A stretch of DNA of 64,000 nucleotides, taken from assembly GCA_902786265.1 (NCBI GenBank), contig CADACE010000036.1, positions 1-64,000 on the forward strand, given 5' to 3'. The translations under genes and the position numbers were made by a program. This DNA is from an uncultured Chloroflexota bacterium. GTDB taxonomy: Bacteria; Chloroflexota; Anaerolineae; Anaerolineales; Anaerolineaceae. The notes beneath the pieces were generated by a model. It made no database searches, was not told the origin of the DNA, and saw only the letters and a program-made list of their open reading frames with translations. This document shows, piece after piece, positions 1 through 8,505 of the stretch. Numbering within the stretch: position 1 is the first letter of the stretch; every line of letters begins with the position of its first letter.

Positions 1-210
1 CTGATCGACGACCAGTCGGTGGTCTGGGATTACGAAAACAACAAGGTGACCATCAAGTTCCGCGGAGGGGAACCCGTCGTATGGGACTTCTGGAAACCAA
101 AGGACACCGCGGATGTCCTGGGCCCCGACCACTGGTGCTACCAGTATATCCGAAGGTTATACTGGCAGCTGGAGGAGGCAGAGGAGCCGGGGCTGTTTCG
201 GAGGAAATGA
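1..210 (+). CDS. C-terminal fragment of an unrecognised protein (5' end outside the window)
   Basis: The frame is open from base 1 to a TGA at 208-210, giving the last 69 residues of a protein that begins upstream. The fragment is rich in Trp and charged residues (VVWDFWKPKD, then WCYQYIRRLYWQLEEAEE) and ends in a basic FRRK tail. I do not recognise the family. Codon use is GC-rich compared with the genes that follow, similar to the frameshifted gene at 48968-50079, and both are followed by the same kind of repeat/hairpin tract. That hints at shared history, which is inference only. Real coding is supported by the biased third positions and by the lack of a plausible alternative frame. Confidence 0.5.
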   Translation: MIDDQSVVWDYENNKVTIKFRGGEPVVWDFWKPKDTADVLGPDHWCYQYIRRLYWQLEEAEEPGLFRRK

Positions 211-300
211 GGAATTCGGAATGCGGAATTCGGAATTTTAGGGAATAGGATATAGGATATAGGGAATAAGGAGCCGGGATCCGGAGGATTTCGGCTGTCT
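211..300 (+). repeat. Degenerate short repeats ending in a small hairpin (copy A)
   Basis: Directly after the stop codon comes a duplicated GAATTCGGAAT motif, then runs of TAGGATATAGG/GGGAATA-like words, then a stem AGCCG (272-276) / CGGCT (292-296). The 14-base word AGGATTTCGGCTGT at 285-298 recurs exactly at 50143-50156, again after a TAGGAATA-like tract downstream of an unusual gene. The word AGGAGCCGGGAT at 269-280 recurs at 38746-38757. It may be a 3' end or terminator-like element. There is no T-tract after the stem. Confidence 0.55.
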
Positions 301-451
301 TGCGTTTGACTTAAAAAAAGAATCCTGATTCATGGAAATATATATCATTTCTTTCGGATTTTTATTATAATTATTATAAAGATTAAGAAACTTTTGAAAC
401 GCATCTTTCGTTTATATAACAGATAACCTTAAAAACTATGGCAGGGAAAAA

Positions 452-1063
452 ATGAAAAGAATAATTATAACTGAAACATTCCTTGTAATTTTGATGATAT
501 TGTGTGCAAGTTTGTCCGCATCAGCGGGAACATTGCCTCCGGACCGTACTCAGCAGGTTCTGGATCTGCTCGCTGTTGAATGTCAAAACATCAACGATTT
601 CAGCATAATGGCTCAATACGGTGATACATCCAGATATTACTCCGTACGGGACCATATCGCCGTAACAATCAATAATATCTCTCTTCTGATGAACGGATAT
701 GACAATTCTTCGATCAATGCTTTGTGGAATATGTATAACCAGTTCAGTCCAGACTTCCAATCCGCACAGCAGGCTGCTGAAATCTGTTCATCCGTCCGCT
801 CCGAAATATATCGTAAAATATCGAACGATAAGAATATGAATCAGTTCAACGGTCCTATTTCATCATTCAGTGATTGCGCTGAAGCCGGTTATCGCGTGAA
901 TGGCGGTACATGCTTCATTGGAGGGACCTCTGTATTTGATGATGACGGAAATCTGATCGGATTTTATTATTCCGATTGCTATGACAGTCAGGGCTTCCAT
1001 CCCGGTTCCTGCTGGGACTGTTATTACGGCGCTGACAATGACGGATGCATAGCGAAGCCATAA
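452..1063 (+). CDS. Secreted Cys-rich protein of unknown function
   Basis: A 203-residue protein with a clear Sec signal peptide (basic MKR, hydrophobic core to about residue 22, then SASAG as the likely cleavage region). The mature part is unremarkable and helical up to about residue 135. The last 66 residues hold six cysteines (SDC, GGTC, YSDC, GSCWDC, DGC) with many Gly, Tyr and Asp, which suggests a disulfide-bonded extracytoplasmic domain. I recognise no family. The stop codon is separated by a single base from the start of the next gene, an anchored TPR protein that also has Cys clusters, so the two are probably co-translated and may work together outside the membrane. No Cys lipobox is present. 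Confidence 0.75.
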   Translation: MKRIIITETFLVILMILCASLSASAGTLPPDRTQQVLDLLAVECQNINDFSIMAQYGDTSRYYSVRDHIAVTINNISLLMNGYDNSSINALWNMYNQFSPDFQSAQQAAEICSSVRSEIYRKISNDKNMNQFNGPISSFSDCAEAGYRVNGGTCFIGGTSVFDDDGNLIGFYYSDCYDSQGFHPGSCWDCYYGADNDGCIAKP

Positions 1064-1064
1064 T

Positions 1065-2411
1065 ATGCAGCTGACCGGGAAAAATCTCGAATTTAAACAT
1101 GAAAACCGTTCAAATCCTTTGACGGTTTTGCTTTTGTTATTCCTGTGTGTTATCAGCCTGTTTTTACTTAAGGCAGTCGTATCAAAAACCATTGTGTCAC
1201 CATGGCTGCCAACCGCTGTCCCCACAAGAAACGCGATTTCATATGCTATGGAAGCGGACACTTATTTCCGCGCAGGGAACCTGCAAAAGGCTGCCGATTC
1301 TTACGCTGCCGCATCTGTGCTGGAGCCGGACAATGCCGACTACATTTGGAAAAGAGGCAGGTCTCTGATTTACCTGACAGGTTCACAGACGACTGACCAG
1401 GAAAAGGCAGCAACACTCAAAGAAGTTATCGATTCCCTTGAAAACGCTTTAGGGACCTTCAACGAGAATTCCAATATTTACGCGATTCTTGCTTTTGCGT
1501 ATATCTGGTACGCTGACGCAGATTTGTGCGGCGCCGCGAACGTTGATACAAATCAGGCTTTGGCTGAAAGCAATATCCGGCGCGCTGTAGATTTCAACTC
1601 ACGGAATCCGCTGGCTTACGCGATTTATTCGGAAATTTTGCTTGCTCAGTCTAACTACGTACGTGCTGAACAGATGCTGAGCCAGGCATTGGAGTACGGA
1701 ACCACAGAAAGCACTGATTCCGATGTAATGTTCGATGTTTATCGTGTTCAGGGAATTCTGCTTGAATCTTACGGGCAATACCGGTCAGCGATCGATGCTT
1801 ATAATCACGCACTGGAATTTTCACCTAACATGACCTTCCTGCAGATTCGCATAGGTGTCAACTGGCGTCAAATCACGGATTATGACTCCGCACTGGAAAT
1901 GTTTGCGAAAGCCGCCAGGATCAATGATCAGCTTGGTGTAAACGACCCAATGCCCTATATCGCGATCGGCAATACCTATTCGCAGACCGGTGACTTCTAC
2001 GCAGCCGGTCTGAACATCAAAAAGGCGCTGCAGATCAACCCATATAACGCGGATGTTTACGGACGTTTGGGCGTGAATTATTATAAAGCACGTAACTATG
2101 AAGCAGCTATTGAGGCTTTGAGCTGTGTTGTCAACGGCTGCGGTGCGCTGGCAAGCTGTACCGTTCGTGAATGTCCGGATGAAGGCGACCCGATCATTGA
2201 AATTGCCAAAATGCCTATCACCAGTTCAACCGTACCGTACTACTTTTCATATGTCGGCGCTCTGGCTTATATGCATACCGCGGCGAACCGGTACTGTGAA
2301 GAAGCGGTAAGTGTGGCGAAAGAAATTGAAGCGGTCTATGGAGACGACCCTTCTGTTATGTCGATCGTACGTGACGGGCAGGCAATTTGTGCCTCATACG
2401 GATATCAATAA
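1065..2411 (+). CDS. Membrane-anchored TPR-repeat protein
   Basis: 448 residues. A single hydrophobic segment at about residues 22-42 anchors the protein. The rest reads as tetratricopeptide repeats, with the typical A..Y...A pattern in several units between about 60 and 350 (AEADTYFRAGNLQKAADSYA-type, YRSAIDAYNHALEFSPN, GDFYAAGLNIKKALQINP, ARNYEAAIEALSCV). After the last TPR there is a Cys cluster (CVVNGCGALASC, then REC) and a Pro/Ser/Tyr-rich tail with two more Cys. TPR domains bind proteins or organise complexes; no catalytic domain is visible. It starts one base after the secreted Cys-rich gene and ends nine bases before coaE, so it sits in the coaE-cdaA-cdaR transcription unit. The partner is unknown. 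Confidence 0.85.
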   Translation: MQLTGKNLEFKHENRSNPLTVLLLLFLCVISLFLLKAVVSKTIVSPWLPTAVPTRNAISYAMEADTYFRAGNLQKAADSYAAASVLEPDNADYIWKRGRSLIYLTGSQTTDQEKAATLKEVIDSLENALGTFNENSNIYAILAFAYIWYADADLCGAANVDTNQALAESNIRRAVDFNSRNPLAYAIYSEILLAQSNYVRAEQMLSQALEYGTTESTDSDVMFDVYRVQGILLESYGQYRSAIDAYNHALEFSPNMTFLQIRIGVNWRQITDYDSALEMFAKAARINDQLGVNDPMPYIAIGNTYSQTGDFYAAGLNIKKALQINPYNADVYGRLGVNYYKARNYEAAIEALSCVVNGCGALASCTVRECPDEGDPIIEIAKMPITSSTVPYYFSYVGALAYMHTAANRYCEEAVSVAKEIEAVYGDDPSVMSIVRDGQAICASYGYQ

Positions 2412-2420
2412 AGGAGCAAA

Positions 2421-3017
2421 ATGGTTATTGGAATTACAGGCGGTATCGCCTGCGGGAAAAGTGAGGTCTGCCGGATTTTGGAACGGATGGGATTTGTTCA
2501 CATCGATGCCGATGATGTAGCCCACCGGGTTTTGGAATTCCCTGAAGTGATCGGTGCCGTCACAGCAGCTTTCGGGAATGAAGTGTTATCAGCTCCTGAC
2601 GAATCGAGGGGGCCTGTTTATATTGACAGAAAAAAACTGGGAGCAATTGTATTTGCGGACAATGACAAAATGGATATTCTTGAAAACATCACTCATCCTG
2701 CAATTGTGAAGCAAATACATAGTATTATTAATAATGACCGCTCGAAAGATTATGTTGTAGAAGCTATCGAACTCGTCAGTTCAGGTCTTGTCGATATCTG
2801 CGACGAATTATGGATCGTTCATGCTGAAAGAGAGCAGCAGCTCAAAAGATTAATGGAAAACAGGCACATGTCATATGAAGATGCCTGCGCACGACTGATA
2901 TCTCAGGAAAACCACGACTGGAAAGAAGAAGACGCCGACAGAATCATATATTCCACGGAACCTATCGAGTCGATGGAGATTCAGGTTCGTGAAGCTTTAT
3001 TGAACGTACGAAAATAG
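2421..3017 (+). CDS. coaE: Dephospho-CoA kinase
   Basis: 198 residues, usual length for CoaE. It catalyses ATP + dephospho-CoA to CoA + ADP, the last step of coenzyme A synthesis, in the cytoplasm. The P-loop GITGGIACGKSE lies at residues 4-15, followed by the family-typical GFVHIDADDVAHRV and the later ITHPAI and DELWIVHAERE blocks. A ribosome binding site AAAGGAG lies a few bases before the ATG. It lies between the TPR gene and cdaA with short gaps, and so is probably co-transcribed with both. Confidence 0.95.
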   Translation: MVIGITGGIACGKSEVCRILERMGFVHIDADDVAHRVLEFPEVIGAVTAAFGNEVLSAPDESRGPVYIDRKKLGAIVFADNDKMDILENITHPAIVKQIHSIINNDRSKDYVVEAIELVSSGLVDICDELWIVHAEREQQLKRLMENRHMSYEDACARLISQENHDWKEEDADRIIYSTEPIESMEIQVREALLNVRK

Positions 3018-3036
3018 ATGCAACGGAGAGAGTGAA

Positions 3037-3930
3037 TTGGAAAGGCTGTTTAATGAAATTATATTTATAGGGCAGCGGTTTACTTCAAAAAGTATTCCGG
3101 ATATCTTACTGGTTGCCCTTATGATTTTAATTGTGGTCAAGCTGCTGCAGGGTACAAGCGGTTTCACCATGGTACGCGGTCTGATCATTGCATTTGTGGT
3201 ATTCGGCGCTTTGAGCCTGATCCCGAATCTGACAGCCTTCAATTGGGTGGTTTCCAATGCGACTCCTATGCTTTTGATCATGATACCTGTCATTTTTGCC
3301 CCTGAAATCCGGAGGTCTTTTGACCGTGTAGGGGGCCTGCGCAGCTTTACCGATCTTTTTTCCGTCACGCCCAAAGATTCAGAATTCATGTATGATGTGG
3401 CAGAAACGATCGGTGAGGCGTGCATGCGCCTTTCTAACCGAAATCACGGGGCATTGATCGTCATGGAATATTTTGACGATATGGACAAACAAATTACAGC
3501 CGGAGTTCATATTGATGCCGAAATCACTGTCGAACTGATGCTGCAGATTTTTTATCCGAATACGCCGCTGCATGACGGTGCCGTTATCATCAGGGACGGC
3601 AGGGTCTATATGGCTTCCTGCGTTATGCCGTTATCATCAAAAAACTCTCTTGAAAAGAATCCCGAACGCCATATGGGGCTCCGGCACCGTGCCGCTTTGG
3701 GCGTGAGTGAAGCGACAGATTGTCTCGCGATCGTTGTTTCAGAAGAAACAGGGACAATATCGATTTGCCGGGACGGAACCATTCAGCGGGATCTTTCGCC
3801 CAGCAAATTAACCGAAATCATCAAAGAAGCTTATGCTCAGCCGGCACAGCAATCCTTTATTGATTCTGTCAAGCAGATCATCAGCAACTGGGGTAAAAAG
3901 AATAACTCAACAGGCGGGGCAGACAAATGA
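3037..3930 (+). CDS. cdaA: Diadenylate cyclase CdaA
   Basis: 297 residues. CdaA makes the second messenger c-di-AMP from two ATP. Three hydrophobic helices fill roughly residues 20-90, then comes the DAC (DisA_N) domain with both signature motifs: PLHDGAVII near residue 180 and GLRHRAALG near residue 215. The start is a TTG preceded by GGAGAGAG; no in-frame ATG fits better. The stop overlaps the start of the YbbR-domain gene by four bases (ATGA), the classical cdaA-cdaR arrangement, in which the YbbR protein regulates the cyclase. c-di-AMP usually controls potassium and osmolyte balance and wall homeostasis. No glmM follows, unlike in Firmicutes. Confidence 0.95.
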   Translation: MERLFNEIIFIGQRFTSKSIPDILLVALMILIVVKLLQGTSGFTMVRGLIIAFVVFGALSLIPNLTAFNWVVSNATPMLLIMIPVIFAPEIRRSFDRVGGLRSFTDLFSVTPKDSEFMYDVAETIGEACMRLSNRNHGALIVMEYFDDMDKQITAGVHIDAEITVELMLQIFYPNTPLHDGAVIIRDGRVYMASCVMPLSSKNSLEKNPERHMGLRHRAALGVSEATDCLAIVVSEETGTISICRDGTIQRDLSPSKLTEIIKEAYAQPAQQSFIDSVKQIISNWGKKNNSTGGADK

Positions 3931-5189
3931 AAAAACTCTTTTTAACAATATTGAAAGATATTCCGCTGATTTTGGTTTGTATTCTGCTGGCATTTTTTAT
4001 CTGGATTTTTGCGACGGTGACAACTGATCCGACAGAAGAAGGACGTTTTTCCCAAACAGTCACCATTGAAACAGTCGGCCTTGGTGAGGATATGATCATT
4101 ACTTCCGGTATGCCTTATACCGTATCCATCACTCTTCGCGCGCCAAATTCTATATGGCGCCGGATCACCCTTGACAGACCACAGGCAAAAGCCATTATTG
4201 ATGTTACAGGTTTGGAACCCGGCGTTCATACTGTTCCTATTACAGTACAGATCGGAATTTCCCCGGTTCAGGTCGTTTCTTTTACACCAAATACCGCAAC
4301 AGTGACGATCGAGAAATATGATTCCCGTGAATATAAAGTCGAAGTTGAAGAATCGGGTGATATCCCGACAGCTTTCCGCGCGGAAGCACCGGTGGTTTCT
4401 CCGGATACGGTGAAAATCTCAGGTACAATTTCGCAGCTGGATACCATCAGCAAAGTCGCTGTAAAATTGGAACGCAATAATAATACAGAAACCATCGAAG
4501 AATCCCTGCCAGTCGCCGCATATACAGAAGACGGCAAGGTCGTCCGTGATATAACCATTCACCCTGAGAAGGTAAAGGTGACAGAGGTCATTAAAATGCG
4601 CGGCGGATACCGGATCTTGTCGGTCAAATTATCCGTCAAGGGAGAAATCGCTACCGGTTATCGTGTGGATGATTTGAGCGTTGATCCGGGTTTTGTGACC
4701 GTTTACTCAGCTGACAAAGAACTGCTGAACAGTCTGAACAGTTTTATTGAGACCGAAACGATCATGCTGGATGAAATCAATACCACTACTAATCGCAAAG
4801 TAGGGTTGAATATTCCTGAAGGTGTCACGCTGGTAGGGGATTCCACGGTCACGGTCAATGTTGTTGTGAGTGCTGTTGAAAGCACCTCCACATTTGCGCA
4901 GATCCCGGTTTCACCGATCGGATTGGATGACGGTTATGAAGTTACCGTTTCGCCTACGGATATTGACGTTTATCTTGCCGGTCCGATGGTTACCCTGGCA
5001 GAAATTGAACCGAATGATATCCATGCGGTCGTTGAGCTTCAGGATCTCGGTGAAGGCAGTTATCAAATCGCTCCGAAAGTCGAAGTATCCGCAACGGACA
5101 CGATCACTGTGCAATCTATACAGCCTGCTACAATTGAGGTTCAGATCATAAAGTCATCTGAACCTGAACAGGAAAAAGCCGGTGAATAA
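3927..5189 (+). CDS. cdaR: YbbR-domain regulator of CdaA
   Basis: 420 residues. One N-terminal membrane helix (about residues 9-31: IPLILVCILLAFFIWIFATV) is followed by about four YbbR-like beta-rich repeats, each with a V-x-L-x-G-type strand pattern, projecting outside the membrane. The C-terminus is a short charged tail. In characterised systems CdaR binds CdaA and modulates c-di-AMP synthesis. The four-base overlap with cdaA supports translational coupling and the same role here. It is the last gene of the + strand unit; a strong terminator follows after about 40 bases. Confidence 0.9.
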   Translation: MKKLFLTILKDIPLILVCILLAFFIWIFATVTTDPTEEGRFSQTVTIETVGLGEDMIITSGMPYTVSITLRAPNSIWRRITLDRPQAKAIIDVTGLEPGVHTVPITVQIGISPVQVVSFTPNTATVTIEKYDSREYKVEVEESGDIPTAFRAEAPVVSPDTVKISGTISQLDTISKVAVKLERNNNTETIEESLPVAAYTEDGKVVRDITIHPEKVKVTEVIKMRGGYRILSVKLSVKGEIATGYRVDDLSVDPGFVTVYSADKELLNSLNSFIETETIMLDEINTTTNRKVGLNIPEGVTLVGDSTVTVNVVVSAVESTSTFAQIPVSPIGLDDGYEVTVSPTDIDVYLAGPMVTLAEIEPNDIHAVVELQDLGEGSYQIAPKVEVSATDTITVQSIQPATIEVQIIKSSEPEQEKAGE

Positions 5190-5228
5190 TTTCAGGAGTT
5201 TTTCTCAGAGTTAAGTCAGCAAATCATA

Positions 5229-5258
5229 AAAAAGCCGCATGATGATATGCGGCTTTTT
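5229..5258. terminator. Bidirectional rho-independent terminator between cdaR and mutS
   Basis: A perfect 12-base-pair stem, AAAAAGCCGCAT (5229-5240) against ATGCGGCTTTTT (5247-5258), with a six-base loop. A- and T-runs flank it on each strand, so it can end transcription of cdaR (+) and of the converging mutS operon (-). Confidence 0.9.
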
Positions 5259-5273
5259 CATTTTATCCGAACG

Positions 5274-7847
5274 TTATTTTTCAAATTTCCGTTTCCACGT
5301 ATATAACGTGTTGATCGCTTCTATCGGAGAAAGGTTGTCAACATCAAGGTTATGCAGGGCATCCACGACCGGGTTGGTTTCGGGAAAGAGCAGCAGCTGT
5401 TCAGTCGGTACGGCTTCTTCATGCAGGGCACTTTGATGATCTACGGATTCTAATTGGGAAAGGATTTCATTTGCCCGGTTGATCACCGGTTTCGGCAGAC
5501 CTGCAATTTGAGCAACATGGATACCATAGGATTTATCCGCAGCCCCTGCGATGATTTTATGCAGGAAAATCACTTCGCCGTTTGTCTCGGAGACAGCGAC
5601 ATTGTAATTCCTCACCCCCGGCAATGTTTCTGCCAGCTTGGTCAATTCATGGTAATGTGTCGCGAAAAGTGTCCTGGCTCTCAATTTCGGCGCGTTATGG
5701 ATATATTCGACAATAGCCCACGCAATGGAAACACCGTCATAAGTGCTGGTACCGCGTCCGATTTCATCAAGGATCAAAAGGCTCTTTGAAGTCGCATTAT
5801 TGAGAATATTCGCGGTTTCCACCATTTCCACCATAAATGTGGAAAGTCCCGCATGGATCTCGTCCTGAGCACCGATTCGGGTGAAAATGCGGTCGACCAT
5901 CCCGATTTCAGCCTTTTCCGCCGGCACAAAGGATCCCATCTGAGCCATGAGGATAATGATCGCAGTCTGTCGTAAAAATGTTGATTTCCCGCTCATATTC
6001 GGGCCGGTTATAACACGTACAATTTCACCATCTTCGAAGCGGACATCGTTGGGAATGAAACTGTTCCCTCGTGTCATCATTTTTTCAACAACCGGATGCC
6101 GTCCTGCTACGATATTCAGCTTATTGCTGTCATCTACAACCGGACAGACATAATTGTTGACCGCAGCTGCTTCCGATAGTGAAAGCAAAACATCCAGTGT
6201 GCCTATCGCGCGTGCCGTGTTGAGAATGTCATCCGTATATTGGCATATTTCATGACAAACCTGTTCAAACAATCGCAGCTCGATTTGATGGATATTATCA
6301 TCCGCGTTCAAAATGAGCGTTTCGTATTCTTTCATCTCGGGTGTGATGAAACGTTCGGCATTTACCAGGGTTTGCTTGCGGATATAGTTTTCAGGCGCTG
6401 CAGATGAGAGTCCGCGCGAGATTTCTATATAATAGCCGAACACCTTGTTATAACTGACCTTTAAGGTCTTGATGCCGGTTCGTTCCCGCTCTTTTGATTC
6501 CAGGTTCGCCATCCAGTCACGGGCTTCTGCTGAATGAAGTTTTATATTATCCAGTTCGTCGGAATACCCGCTGCGTATAATTCCGGTATTGCCGAGTGTC
6601 GCCGGCGGTTCATCGGCAATCGCTGTCTGCAGGATCTCATATACTTCCCTGAGCGGATAGAATTTTCCGGTAGCACCTTTCAGGAAAGGCATCAGCGGTT
6701 CTATGAGGTCAATGATTTCCGGTAAAATTTCCAGTGAACTGCGCATGGCAACAAGATCCCGCGGAATGGCGTTTTTCGAACCGATCCTGTTGATGAGACG
6801 CTCCAGATCCGCAAATCCTTTTAATGCTGAAAATAATTCAGCCCTCGTCATACCATTCGCGAGCAGGCTTTGAATTGCAGTCTGACGGGTGTGGATCGTT
6901 TCCAGATTGATGAGAGGCTTATTGACCCATTGACGGATCAGCCTCTTGCCCATCGGCGTCACGGTTTTATCCAAAACACCCAATAGTGAACCCGATATAT
7001 CTTTTCCGCGTATTGTTTCTGTCAATTCCAGGTTTCTTCGTGTAGAAGCATCAAGGAGCATGAATTCATCAAGGGAATAAACTGATAATGTTTTCAGCAG
7101 TTTTAATGAAGCAGTCTGGTTTTTATTCAGATAGGAAATTATCGCACCCGCCGCGGATACAGCAGCGGAATTCGCTGATAATCCGAATCCATCCAATGTT
7201 GAAACATCAAAATGGTCTTTCAAAACGGTCGAAGCTCTGCCCGGTTCAAAAAATGCTTTGGTTACAGGTGTAATATGCAGGTAGGACGGCAGATCATAAT
7301 CTGAGTTTTCCGAAAGAATGATTTCCGCAGGATTCAGCCGTGTGATTTCCGAAAGGAGATCTGACAGGATCTTATCGCTTTTAATTTCTGTAGCGTAGAA
7401 TTCCCCTGTAGAAATATCGACATAAGATATTCCCAGCATACTTCCCAATACCGAGGCCGACAGCAGATAGTTATTGGTATCTTTTTTCAGCAGTCCCGGT
7501 TCGATCAGAGTACCGGGAGTCACGATACGGATCACTTCGCGGGGAAACAGTCCGTTAATTGCCTGATTGCCCATCTGCTCACATATTGCGACATGGTATC
7601 CTTTGTCGATCAAGCGTGAGAGATAATTTTCGACCGCATGATATGGGATCCCGGCCATGGGGACCCGTTTGTCTCTCCCAATGCCTTTAGAGGTCAGGAC
7701 GAGATCCAATTCTCTTGAAGTGATTTCGGCATCTTCATCAAAAGTCTCGTAAAAATCACCCATGCGGAAGAAAAGGATCGCGTCAGGATATTGTTTTTTT
7801 ATATCAAGATATTGTTGCCGGCTTGGAGAATTAATTTCTTCACTCAT
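5274..7847 (-). CDS. mutS: DNA mismatch repair protein MutS
   Basis: 857 residues, standard for MutS1. The N-terminal mismatch-recognition domain carries the Phe-x-Glu motif (GDFYETF near residue 33). The C-terminal ABC-type ATPase has Walker A GPNMSGKST near residue 620, Walker B LLILDEIGRGTSTYDG and the helix-turn-helix dimerisation region. It binds mispaired bases and starts strand-directed repair; no mutL is in the window. Its start overlaps the end of the SpoU methyltransferase gene by eight bases, so it is translated as the last gene of the dehydrogenase-rpiB/tal/pgi-methyltransferase-mutS operon. Confidence 0.97.
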   Translation of the reverse strand: MSEEINSPSRQQYLDIKKQYPDAILFFRMGDFYETFDEDAEITSRELDLVLTSKGIGRDKRVPMAGIPYHAVENYLSRLIDKGYHVAICEQMGNQAINGLFPREVIRIVTPGTLIEPGLLKKDTNNYLLSASVLGSMLGISYVDISTGEFYATEIKSDKILSDLLSEITRLNPAEIILSENSDYDLPSYLHITPVTKAFFEPGRASTVLKDHFDVSTLDGFGLSANSAAVSAAGAIISYLNKNQTASLKLLKTLSVYSLDEFMLLDASTRRNLELTETIRGKDISGSLLGVLDKTVTPMGKRLIRQWVNKPLINLETIHTRQTAIQSLLANGMTRAELFSALKGFADLERLINRIGSKNAIPRDLVAMRSSLEILPEIIDLIEPLMPFLKGATGKFYPLREVYEILQTAIADEPPATLGNTGIIRSGYSDELDNIKLHSAEARDWMANLESKERERTGIKTLKVSYNKVFGYYIEISRGLSSAAPENYIRKQTLVNAERFITPEMKEYETLILNADDNIHQIELRLFEQVCHEICQYTDDILNTARAIGTLDVLLSLSEAAAVNNYVCPVVDDSNKLNIVAGRHPVVEKMMTRGNSFIPNDVRFEDGEIVRVITGPNMSGKSTFLRQTAIIILMAQMGSFVPAEKAEIGMVDRIFTRIGAQDEIHAGLSTFMVEMVETANILNNATSKSLLILDEIGRGTSTYDGVSIAWAIVEYIHNAPKLRARTLFATHYHELTKLAETLPGVRNYNVAVSETNGEVIFLHKIIAGAADKSYGIHVAQIAGLPKPVINRANEILSQLESVDHQSALHEEAVPTEQLLLFPETNPVVDALHNLDVDNLSPIEAINTLYTWKRKFEK

Positions 7848-8502
7848 TGTTCATTCCTTGATAACGAATCAGGTAGGATGCGATACCAAACGCAGTAGCT
7901 ACATTTAAAGATTCTTTAATTCCCTCCATGGGTATATAAACACAGAAGGAAGAGTTTTCCACAACTTCCGGGTCGATCCCGGATACTTCATTCCCGACGA
8001 TAAGCGCTAATGGCAGATCTTGCTTTTTTATAATCGGCAGGGCTTCAAAAAGATTGATGGAAGAACTTCCCCCTTCAAGTGCAATCGTTAGATAACCCCG
8101 ATCCCGAAGCTCTTTTACTGTATCAAGCACACTCCAGGAATGTTCCCAGGGAACAATATTTTCCGCACCAAGAGAAGTTTTTCCGACACGGGAGTTTTCC
8201 GGTGTCGGGGTAATTCCGCACAAATACAGTTTGCTGATCCCGCACCCGTCTGATGTACGGAAAATCGACCCGACATTGTACGCGCTGCGGATATTATCCA
8301 GAACACAGACAAAATCCTGATGTTTAGTATGTTTTTCTTTGACCGGTACTGTAAAAGACGAGTACGGAACTTCAGCCATCTGCAGCGGAGCACCGCAGCG
8401 GGGACAACGCTCCATCCTTTTTTCAGTCGGACTCAGCGGGAACCTGAAACCACAACCGGAATCTGTACAAACTAAAATCTCATGCAGATTTTCAATACTC
8501 AA
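7840..8502 (-). CDS. SpoU/TrmH-family RNA 2'-O-methyltransferase with N-terminal zinc ribbon
   Basis: 220 residues. Residues 1-45 form a small zinc-ribbon-like domain (CTDSGC then CPRCG), and residues 65-215 a SpoU methyltransferase domain with its motifs: NIRSAYNVGSIFRTSD, LALIVGNEVSGI and IPMEGIKESLNVATAFGIA. These enzymes methylate a ribose 2'-OH in rRNA or tRNA using S-adenosylmethionine; the target here cannot be read from sequence. The start is TTG with GAGG seven bases upstream. It lies three bases after the rpiB/tal/pgi fusion and overlaps mutS by eight bases. The zinc ribbon is an addition to the minimal SpoU fold and may help RNA binding. Confidence 0.9.
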   Translation of the reverse strand: MSIENLHEILVCTDSGCGFRFPLSPTEKRMERCPRCGAPLQMAEVPYSSFTVPVKEKHTKHQDFVCVLDNIRSAYNVGSIFRTSDGCGISKLYLCGITPTPENSRVGKTSLGAENIVPWEHSWSVLDTVKELRDRGYLTIALEGGSSSINLFEALPIIKKQDLPLALIVGNEVSGIDPEVVENSSFCVYIPMEGIKESLNVATAFGIASYLIRYQGMNNE

Positions 8503-8505
8503 ATT

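Noticed and set aside
211..300. CRISPR-like array at the left edge
   Set aside because: The repeats are short, degenerate and without regular spacers.
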